The notes under the pieces were generated by a model. That model did no database searches, had not been told where the DNA came from, and saw only the letters and a list, made by a program, of their open reading frames with translations. Both the position numbers and the translations under genes were made by a program. A stretch of 5,291 nt of DNA from Microbacteriaceae bacterium (lineage in GTDB: Bacteria; Actinomycetota; Actinomycetes; Actinomycetales; Microbacteriaceae), in NCBI GenBank assembly GCA_016463265.1, contig JAEMRP010000069.1, positions 1 to 5,291 on the forward strand, given 5' to 3'. The first letter of the stretch is position 1, and each line of letters begins with the position of its first letter. Below are positions 1-4,962 of the stretch, one piece after another.

Positions 1-3000
1 TACTGGTTCACGAGGTCGATGAGAACGATGGCGTTCGTGACCACGATTCCGACGAGCATCAACAACCCGATAAGCGACGAGATTCCCAGTGGGATTCCCG
101 AGATGATCTGAAGCGCAATCGCACCAGTCGCCGCGAACGGAATCGAGACGAGCAACAGTAGGGGTTGACGCAACGATCGGAACGTCGCGACCATGACGAC
201 GTACACGATCAGGATTGCGGCGAGCAGCGCGAGACCCAACTGTTGGAAGGACTCCACCTGGTCTTGGGCGACACCACCAACCGTGGCTGTGGTTCCCGAC
301 GGCAACTCGACGCTCGCGAGCGCAGCGTTAACCGCCACGGTCGATTCAGAGAGGTTGTCCGACGTGGGCGTTACCGCTACAGACGCCGACAACACACCGC
401 GCTCCGTGGTGCGCGATGCGGCCGTTTCGGTGATGCCGATGGTTGCAACATTAGAAAGACGAACCTTGGCTCCGAGCGGCGTCGTCAATTTATACTTGCG
501 CAATTCGTCCAACGTTTCCGGCGAATTCTTCGTTTCCACAATGAGGTCCATCGTGACGTCATCGATAACGACCTGACCGATGGCGCTCGGTGCGATGAGA
601 CCGGCCAGCGTGCGCCCGATGATTACTTCCGACAGGGCGTACTTCGCCGCAGCCGCGCGCTTGATCGAGATCGAGATGAACGACTGGGTGTCGTCGAGCG
701 AGGTCGTGACACTGTCGGCCGATTCGGACTCGGTGATCGCCGCGGCGATGGCTGCGGTAACGGTGGTGAGCGTCTCTTCTGAGGGCGCCTTTACCGTGAT
801 GTCGATTGTTTGGGAACCAAAGGCTCCGCCCTGCGCCGAACTAATCTCGCCCGTGTCCGCGATGGTTTCGAGGTCGCGCGTGACTTCGGTGCGTACGAGG
901 TCCGCATCCACCTCGTCGGAAATCGTGATTTGGTAGACAATGTTCCCGGCCTGGCCGTTGAACGCGGCGAAACCATTGCCGCCACCAATCGACGTCTGCA
1001 CCGTTTCGATTCCCTCATAGGCTAACAGTTTGGCTTCGACACCCTCGGCGACCTCGGCGCGGTCCATGAGCGTGAGTCCGCCGGGTGTCGAGTGCGTGAG
1101 CGTGATGGTGGACTGGCCACTACCGCCCACAAAGTTGGTCTTGACGAACGGTGTCAGTGCGAGCGTCCCTCCCAGAGTGAGAAGGGCGATGAGCATCGTC
1201 GCGACGGGATGGGTGACCGTCCAGCGAACAATAGGGCGGTAGTTGCGTTGCAAGAAATCATTGTCTTCCGATACCGACTTGATCGGCTTGGCTGGCTTTG
1301 TCGACGTGTTCTTTTTCGGCTTCTTGTCCCCGAGGAACCAATACGCGAGCACCGGAACAATCGTGAGCGACACGAAAAGCGAGGCGAGGAGCGCGATCGT
1401 GACGGTGACAGCGAAGGGCTGGAACAGCTCGCCGGACAAACCGCCGACGAACGCCAGCGGAAGGAACACAGCGACCGTGGTGATCGTCGACGCGGTGACC
1501 GCCGTTGCGACCTCTTTGACGCCGTCACGAATGGCGACCATACGTTCTTCACCAAGCGACAAGTGCCTCTTGATGTTTTCGACGACCACGATTGAGTCGT
1601 CAACCACTCGACCGATCGAGATGGTGACGGCGCCGATGGTGAGGATGTTGAGTGAGAAGTTGCTCGCCCACATACCGATGAACGTGAGCAACAACGATGT
1701 CGGAATCGACACCGCGGTGACGAGTGTCGATCGAATCGACAACAGGAATACGAGGATCACGATGATGGCAAAGATCAGCCCGAGGAGGCCCTCGACTGCG
1801 AGCGATTCGATGCTCTTTTCGATGAACGGCGCCTGGTCAAAGACAATGGTGAATTTAGTGCCGTTACCGAGCAGGTCGGTTAGCGCGGGCAGGGCCGCTG
1901 TGACCGCACGGGACACGTCAACAGTGTTCGCGTCGGCACGTTTTGTGATGGCAAGGGTCAGCGACGGCTCGCCATTGACGCTGGAGATGGAGGTGATCGC
2001 ATCGGGCTGGATTGACACGCTAGCGAGCGCCCCAATCGTGGTAACCGATAGCGTCGTTGGAGCCGTCGTCGCACCGGCCGACGCCAACGCTGACAGGCTT
2101 GATGTGGACGATGCAGGGGCTGCGGGGGCTGCGGGGACAACGGTGTTCACCGTATCGCCCGCGACACTTCCCGTAATGTCGGCGACGGGGAAGGTGTGAG
2201 CAAAGCAGTAATAGAAGGTGTTGCCCTTGTTCCACTGGGTCTGGCTCGTCGGGTATCGGACATCCGACAACAATGTCGGGTAGGTCGCGTAGGCCGACTC
2301 CTCAATAATTCCGGAGGCGAAGCACTCGCCCATCGCGACGGGTCCCACGGCAGAGTCTCCAGGGTAAATAGGGATTCCCGCATCCGTCCGCAGGTCACCG
2401 ACGCGAACAAGTTGCGCCTCGTGCGCAACGGCACAGTCGACTACGTCGTACGTACTCTGATATGCGTCATCAGTCAACGGGTTTGCGTCGTCGTAGTTAT
2501 CGATACATTCGCCACCGTTCAACTCGTCCCAACTCCACGTTCCGGCCGCCCGAGGAATCACCGAGATGGTCGGAAACGTCGGCATAGTCGGCGCGGTCGG
2601 CACCGTGACTGCCGGCGGCTTGTAGGGAATCGTGACGGGGACCGAGCGGATGTCACTGAGGCTCGCGAGGGGAGTTCCCGACACAATCGACAATTCACCT
2701 CTCGTGGACATGACGCTGCCCGCACCGATTCGAATTCCGGCGGTCTGTAGTGCGGTCTGGATGTCGGTGTTCGTCAATTCCAGGTCCGCCAACTTATCGG
2801 CGTTGGGGACGATGGCAATGTGTTCACCGTTTGCACCAAACACCGCCGCGTCTCGAACGCCGTCCAACTTGGTCAGTTCTTTAACCGCGATGTCCTTCAA
2901 CGCTTGGTTCAGTTGATCGGGCGCGAGATCGCTCGTCACCGCCATTTGAAGAACGGGTATGTCCGAAAAAGAACCAGCGATAACCTGCGGCTCGATTCCA

Positions 3001-3365
3001 GCCGGAAGCAGGCTTGAAATCCGGTTGATTGCCAGTTGGACCTTTTGTTCGGCCGATTCGAGGCTCGTGCCGTAGGCGAACGCGGCGGTGATCTGAGACA
3101 GACCATTCTGCGAGGTCGCGGTCGTCGATTCGAGTCCGTTTACTCCCTGAATAGCCGTTTCGATAGGGGTCGAAACTTCTTTCTCGACAATGATCGGCGA
3201 GGCCCCTGGATAGTTCGTGACGACGACGAGTTGTGGGAACGTGATTGAGGGAATCAACTCGAGCTTGAGCAGCGACATCGCGATGCCACCAAAAATTGCA
3301 ACCACAACCGTGACCAGCGCGATGAGTGCGCGGTTCCTGAGGCTGAATATGGCGAGGCGGTTCAT
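1..3365 (-). CDS. RND (AcrB/SwrC-type) efflux permease with inserted extracytoplasmic domain, C-terminus outside the window
   Basis: Inner-membrane transporter of the ACR_tran/RND superfamily, expected to export hydrophobic compounds using the proton gradient. 1121 residues are visible. TM1 is about 13-33. The first extracytoplasmic loop runs about 34-520. TM2-TM6 lie between 522 and 678, and TM4 carries the proton-relay pair D589-D590 in VVDDSIVVVENI. A Lys-rich cytoplasmic linker spans 679-710, TM7 is about 719-741, and the second loop runs about 742-1043. TM8-TM10 lie at about 1044-1121 and include GIVVTNAIVLID, with Thr1110 where AcrB has the TM10 lysine. TM11-12 (roughly 110 residues) should lie beyond base 1. 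Typical members have about 1030-1050 residues; this one would reach about 1220-1230 because of an insert at 248-438, annotated separately. ATG is chosen because AAAGGA lies 8 nt upstream and the protein opens as the family does (NRLAIFSLRNRALIAL). No membrane-fusion protein or TolC gene is visible. Family assignment is firm; the substrate is unknown. Confidence 0.95.
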   Translation of the reverse strand, partial: MNRLAIFSLRNRALIALVTVVVAIFGGIAMSLLKLELIPSITFPQLVVVTNYPGASPIIVEKEVSTPIETAIQGVNGLESTTATSQNGLSQITAAFAYGTSLESAEQKVQLAINRISSLLPAGIEPQVIAGSFSDIPVLQMAVTSDLAPDQLNQALKDIAVKELTKLDGVRDAAVFGANGEHIAIVPNADKLADLELTNTDIQTALQTAGIRIGAGSVMSTRGELSIVSGTPLASLSDIRSVPVTIPYKPPAVTVPTAPTMPTFPTISVIPRAAGTWSWDELNGGECIDNYDDANPLTDDAYQSTYDVVDCAVAHEAQLVRVGDLRTDAGIPIYPGDSAVGPVAMGECFASGIIEESAYATYPTLLSDVRYPTSQTQWNKGNTFYYCFAHTFPVADITGSVAGDTVNTVVPAAPAAPASSTSSLSALASAGATTAPTTLSVTTIGALASVSIQPDAITSISSVNGEPSLTLAITKRADANTVDVSRAVTAALPALTDLLGNGTKFTIVFDQAPFIEKSIESLAVEGLLGLIFAIIVILVFLLSIRSTLVTAVSIPTSLLLTFIGMWASNFSLNILTIGAVTISIGRVVDDSIVVVENIKRHLSLGEERMVAIRDGVKEVATAVTASTITTVAVFLPLAFVGGLSGELFQPFAVTVTIALLASLFVSLTIVPVLAYWFLGDKKPKKNTSTKPAKPIKSVSEDNDFLQRNYRPIVRWTVTHPVATMLIALLTLGGTLALTPFVKTNFVGGSGQSTITLTHSTPGGLTLMDRAEVAEGVEAKLLAYEGIETVQTSIGGGNGFAAFNGQAGNIVYQITISDEVDADLVRTEVTRDLETIADTGEISSAQGGAFGSQTIDITVKAPSEETLTTVTAAIAAAITESESADSVTTSLDDTQSFISISIKRAAAAKYALSEVIIGRTLAGLIAPSAIGQVVIDDVTMDLIVETKNSPETLDELRKYKLTTPLGAKVRLSNVATIGITETAASRTTERGVLSASVAVTPTSDNLSESTVAVNAALASVELPSGTTATVGGVAQDQVESFQQLGLALLAAILIVYVVMVATFRSLRQPLLLLVSIPFAATGAIALQIISGIPLGISSLIGLLMLVGIVVTNAIVLIDLVNQ
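2052..2624 (-). other. Septum_form-like four-Cys domain plus linkers inserted in the RND first loop
   Basis: This segment encodes residues 248-438 of the RND permease and interrupts its first extracytoplasmic loop. RND homology stops after LSDIRSVPVTIP and resumes at LSVTTIGALASVSI, which corresponds to the LLKV...LLRDVAKIEL hairpin of AcrB. The N-terminal linker (249-271) is Pro/Thr-rich with a PTx repeat. The core (about 276-391) opens with TWSWDELNGGEC and continues with VVDCAVAHEAQLV, YPGD, GECF, a Tyr/Pro stretch, and QWNKGNTFYYC. The order G-x-C, V-D-C-x-x-x-H-E-A, C, W-x-x-G-x-x-x-x-x-C is what I recall for the actinobacterial Septum_form family (Pfam PF13845), normally found outside the membrane in anchored proteins. 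The C-terminal linker (409-437) is Ala/Pro/Ser/Thr-rich. The four cysteines (287, 311, 348, 387) probably form two disulfides. The reading frame is open throughout, so this is a true in-frame fusion. The domain call is by eye. Confidence 0.75.
2113..2139 (-). repeat. Three imperfect 9-bp tandem units in the Pro/Ala linker
   Basis: On the plus strand three consecutive 9-bp units read gcaggggct, gcgggggct and gcggggaca. On the coding strand they encode the PAAPAAPA part of the linker that follows the inserted domain of the RND protein. Such a short in-frame repeat could expand or contract by slippage and change linker length without breaking the frame. Only three units are present and the third has diverged. 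Confidence 0.5.
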
Positions 3366-3373
3366 GACGTTGT

Positions 3374-3379
3374 TCCTTT
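3374..3379 (-). promoter_or_regulatory. Ribosome binding site of the RND gene
   Basis: AAAGGA on the minus strand, 8 nt before the ATG at 3365. It fixes the start of the efflux permease and rules out initiation further upstream in the TipAS-RND gap. Confidence 0.75.
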
Positions 3380-3395
3380 AGATAAACGGTGACGT

Positions 3396-3415
3396 GTGTC
3401 GGACGAATCCGACGC
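3396..3415 (-). other. Hairpin with UUCG loop between TipAS gene and RND gene
   Basis: The perfect inverted repeat GTCGGA-TTCG-TCCGAC (3398-3413) extends by a G-U and a G-C pair to an 8-bp stem at 3396-3415. It begins directly after the TAG of the TipAS-like gene (3416-3418) and ends about 17 nt before the RND ribosome binding site. No T-tract follows, so it is not a textbook intrinsic terminator. It may be a 3' stabilising or processing structure that sets relative expression of the two genes, or a weak attenuator. The stem and loop are seen; the role is inference. Confidence 0.5.
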
Positions 3416-3814
3416 CTAGGGCGTTGCGGCGACCCACGCGACGATCGCGTCGCGAACATAACTCGCGCCGTCAATTCCACCGTAATGACGAGCGAAGCGC
3501 TCGTCGGCGACATACATGTTTCCGAGGCCGATGAATTGCTCGGCGGTGGGCTCGATTCCGCCCCAACCCTGGGTTACCCAGGCGCGGTGACGAACGACGA
3601 GAGCAACGACAGCGGAGTCCGTGACGGCTAACGACGCGTCTTTCGCACCCAAATATTCGACCTTGAGAGCGACGCCCTCGGCGAGGAAGGCGTCGCGGCC
3701 GATGGCGTCACGGTGCTTCCACCACGACGATGACTGGCTCCAGGCTTTCTTGCCCCAGCCTTCAACGACTTCGCCACGATAGTCATCGTGACTGAAAACC
3801 GGAACTACGGACAC
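3416..3814 (-). CDS. Stand-alone TipAS-like antibiotic-binding domain protein
   Basis: A 132-residue, mostly helical cytoplasmic protein matching the TipAS antibiotic-recognition domain (PF07739), the drug-binding half of the MerR-type regulator TipAL of Streptomyces. Diagnostic parts are the start HDDYRGEVVEGWG (residues 9-21, compare Y-x-x-E-V-x-x-x-W-G), RHRAWV (75-80, compare EHRxHI), and GLGNMYVADERFARHY (96-111) followed by YVRDAIVAW (119-127). Length matches the bare domain, so the MerR helix-turn-helix is absent and it cannot bind DNA by that route. It contains no cysteine, although TipAS captures thiopeptides covalently through one. The GTG at 3814 is preferred because AAAGGAG lies 5 nt before it. 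A TTG at 3838 would add eight residues, and the GTG at 3820 overlaps the ribosome binding site. It precedes the RND pump by 50 nt on the same strand, suggesting a drug-binding partner of the exporter. The ligand is unknown. Confidence 0.85.
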   Translation of the reverse strand: MSVVPVFSHDDYRGEVVEGWGKKAWSQSSSWWKHRDAIGRDAFLAEGVALKVEYLGAKDASLAVTDSAVVALVVRHRAWVTQGWGGIEPTAEQFIGLGNMYVADERFARHYGGIDGASYVRDAIVAWVAATP

Positions 3815-3819
3815 GGGCA

Positions 3820-3826
3820 CTCCTTT
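3820..3826 (-). promoter_or_regulatory. Ribosome binding site deciding the TipAS-like gene start
   Basis: AAAGGAG on the minus strand, 5 nt before the GTG at 3814. It is the strongest Shine-Dalgarno match near this gene and argues against the longer TTG start at 3838. Confidence 0.7.
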
Positions 3827-3840
3827 GGCGTCGTGCAACT

Positions 3841-3846
3841 AGCCTA
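3841..3846 (-). promoter_or_regulatory. Possible -10 element for the TipAS-RND transcript
   Basis: TAGGCT on the minus strand fits the actinobacterial TANNNT pattern and would place transcription start near 3834, about 20 nt before the GTG start. I see no convincing -35 hexamer. The short divergent region (3815-3888) must hold both promoters, so this is a reasonable but weak candidate. Confidence 0.3.
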
Positions 3847-3875
3847 ACTGGCAAATTCTCGGGAACCGACACGAG

Positions 3876-3881
3876 TACGCT
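3876..3881 (+). promoter_or_regulatory. Possible -10 element for leaderless fluC transcription
   Basis: TACGCT fits TANNNT and ends 7 nt before the GTG of the first fluC gene, so transcription could begin at or next to the start codon. No purine-rich Shine-Dalgarno sequence is visible in the preceding 30 nt, which agrees with a leaderless mRNA. No clear -35 hexamer is seen. Confidence 0.4.
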
Positions 3882-3888
3882 GGCGGTT

Positions 3889-4290
3889 GTGCACACGTCA
3901 CTGAAGTCCGTTTTGGCCGTGTTTATCGGCGGGCTTGTGGGTAGTGCGGCGCGCATCGGCATCACACTTGTTGCGGGACAAATTGACGACCACTGGTGGC
4001 CGTATCCGACACTGTTCATCAACCTGGTCGGTTCATTTGCCCTGGGGTACCTCGTTGCTCGCGGCATGCCTTCTCTGCCCGCTTGGATACGACTCGGAGT
4101 CACGACTGGTTTTCTCGGGGCCTTCACCACACTGTCTGCCATCTCGCTCGACGTCGTGGTGCCCATCATTCGCCACGGTGTCGGGCCACTCATCGTGATG
4201 GGGTCCTACGCCGTTGGGTCCATCATTGTGGGTCTCGTCTGCGCGATTGCTGGGCTACGGCTCGGCGCGCGCGGTTCGGTGGCGACATGA
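3889..4290 (+). CDS. crcB1: Fluoride channel subunit FluC/CrcB, first copy
   Basis: A 133-residue four-helix membrane protein of the FluC/CrcB family, which lets toxic cytoplasmic fluoride leave the cell passively. Family marks are GGLVGSAARIGI (14-25), TLFINLVGSFALGYL (41-55, with the conserved Asn45), and GVTTGFLGAFTTLSAISLD (70-88), the broken TM3 that builds the central sodium site. Helices are at about 8-29, 41-57, 67-90 and 98-123. Basic residues lie at the N-terminus, in the TM2-TM3 loop (ARGMPSLPAWIR) and at the C-terminus, with DDH between TM1 and TM2, so both ends are predicted cytoplasmic. The family TTFSTF pattern reads TTLSAI here, so both pore Phe positions are changed. The start is GTG with no ribosome binding site. 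Its stop overlaps the next fluC start by ATGA, implying translational coupling and a heterodimer. The number in the symbol is arbitrary. Confidence 0.93.
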   Translation: MHTSLKSVLAVFIGGLVGSAARIGITLVAGQIDDHWWPYPTLFINLVGSFALGYLVARGMPSLPAWIRLGVTTGFLGAFTTLSAISLDVVVPIIRHGVGPLIVMGSYAVGSIIVGLVCAIAGLRLGARGSVAT

Positions 4291-4664
4291 TTGACACCTG
4301 GTGGGTACTCGCGCAAATCGTGGCGGGTGCGCTCGGTGCACTGGCTCGATTCGGCGTCATGACGATCGTCCGTCCGGGCGTGTGGTCGTGGGGACTCTTC
4401 GTTGTGAACGGTGCGGGAAGCCTCGCGGTTGGCGCTGCCGCCGGTGCGTTCGCGGTGCAAGCCCTTGACTGGACAATCGCGTCTCTCGTTCTCGCATTCG
4501 CTGCAGGGCTCACCACTTTTTCGACTCTGACCGTCACGGCCGCCCAACACATCGAGCGACGTGAAATCCGCATCGGCTCGATCATGGTGACGTCACATGT
4601 GGTCGTCGGGATCGTTGTGGCGGCACTTGGGTATATCTCCACCCTCGTGCTGCTCGGGTCGTGA
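4287..4664 (+). CDS. crcB2: Fluoride channel subunit FluC/CrcB, second copy
   Basis: A 125-residue four-helix FluC/CrcB protein and the probable partner of the preceding subunit. Motifs are GALGALARFGVM (14-25), FVVNGAGSLAVGAAAG (38-53, with conserved Asn41) and AGLTTFSTLTVTA (73-85). Helices are at about 6-28, 36-58, 63-86 and 97-122. Charges are reversed relative to the first copy: the N-terminus (MIDTWW) and the TM2-TM3 loop (QALDWT) are acidic, the C-terminus is uncharged, and the TM1-TM2 (VRPG) and TM3-TM4 (HIERREIRIG) loops are basic. This predicts both ends outside, antiparallel to the first subunit. The pore motif keeps the first Phe (TTF, 78), and the second position is Leu81. The ATG overlaps the upstream TGA. 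The in-frame stretch before 4287 lies inside the first gene and is not used. Confidence 0.93.
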   Translation: MIDTWWVLAQIVAGALGALARFGVMTIVRPGVWSWGLFVVNGAGSLAVGAAAGAFAVQALDWTIASLVLAFAAGLTTFSTLTVTAAQHIERREIRIGSIMVTSHVVVGIVVAALGYISTLVLLGS

Positions 4665-4670
4665 TATTCT
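4662..4670 (+). promoter_or_regulatory. Extended -10 promoter for the DUF3073 gene
   Basis: TGATATTCT matches the extended -10 form TGnTAnnnT and overlaps the stop codon of the second fluC gene (4662-4664). Transcription would begin near 4677, giving a leader of about 60 nt. No good -35 hexamer is seen 16-18 nt upstream, which is usual for extended -10 promoters. Confidence 0.5.
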
Positions 4671-4697
4671 GAAAGCCTGACGCCCCGGACACGACGA

Positions 4698-4712
4698 TCG
4701 CCGGTGAGGCGA
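4698..4712 (+). other. Small hairpin in the DUF3073 leader
   Basis: TCGCC-GGTGA-GGCGA is a perfect 5-bp stem with a 5-nt loop, ending 12 nt before the ribosome binding site (AAAGGGG, 4725-4731; 6 nt from the ATG). It is too small to call a riboswitch and could be chance. Confidence 0.3.
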
Positions 4713-4737
4713 AAAGCGCGAGGGAAAGGGGTCCACT

Positions 4738-4962
4738 ATGGGCCGCGGCCGTCAAAAAGCGAAGCACACCAAGGTTGCGCGCGAACTGAAATACTTCAGT
4801 CCCGACACCGACCTGACGAAACTCGAATCGGAACTCGGTGCAAACCCGCGTCTCGACGAAGACCTGGCAAAATGGCCGGAATATGCGTCACCCGCTCCGA
4901 CCAGCTCCGATGCCGACGCGGGCGATGACATCGACGGCACAGACGAGGTTCAGTCGGCGTAA
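4738..4962 (+). CDS. DUF3073 family small actinobacterial protein
   Basis: A 74-residue protein whose first half is very close to the conserved DUF3073 N-terminus: GRGRQKAKHTKVARELKYF (2-20) followed by SPDTDLTKLESELG. The first 20 residues are strongly basic. The last 30 or so are low-complexity and acidic (DADAGDDIDGTDEV), probably disordered. There is no signal peptide or membrane segment, so it should be cytoplasmic, and the basic head could contact nucleic acid (inference; the family function is unknown to me). ATG at 4738 is supported by AAAGGGG 6 nt upstream and by the family N-terminus. It is convergent with purM and overlaps it by 13 bp. I recall the same purM/DUF3073 pairing in mycobacteria, which supports both calls. 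Confidence 0.93.
   Translation: MGRGRQKAKHTKVARELKYFSPDTDLTKLESELGANPRLDEDLAKWPEYASPAPTSSDADAGDDIDGTDEVQSA

Noticed and set aside
165..782. Plus-strand open frame with an Arg/Asp/Gly-rich product
   Set aside because: The composition (many Arg, Asp and Gly in no pattern) is typical of an antisense shadow, and the opposite strand encodes the conserved second loop and TM8 region of the RND pump.
1726..1740. Perfect inverted repeat GTCGAT-CGA-ATCGAC as a regulatory or partition site
   Set aside because: It lies in the coding sequence of the TM2-TM3 region and is explained by common GTC, GAT and TCG codons. TCGA/GATTC-like words recur all over this window.
2113..2136. G-quadruplex in the G-rich run of the plus strand
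   Set aside because: Only three runs of four or more G occur, and no fourth run follows within loop distance. The pattern is explained by Pro/Ala codons in the linker.
1243..2199. Plus-strand open frame of 318 codons opposite the RND gene
   Set aside because: It lies wholly antisense to the RND coding sequence, has no ribosome binding site I trust, and its product shows no recognisable motif. Long antisense frames are expected opposite high-GC genes.
3124..3135. 12-bp word GTCGATTCGAGT shared with 5161-5172
   Set aside because: Both copies encode Leu-Glu-Ser-Thr on the minus strand in unrelated proteins with the same codon bias. There is no spacing or flank similarity to suggest a true repeat.
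2881..3513. Minus-strand open frame of 210 codons overlapping the start of the RND gene and the end of the TipAS gene
   Set aside because: It is a different frame from two genes with clear family motifs, and its product is low-complexity with no motif.
3839..3888. Fluoride riboswitch (crcB motif) upstream of fluC
   Set aside because: The intergenic region is only about 70 nt and shares neither the conserved loops nor the pseudoknot pattern of the crcB RNA motif. The first gene also appears leaderless.
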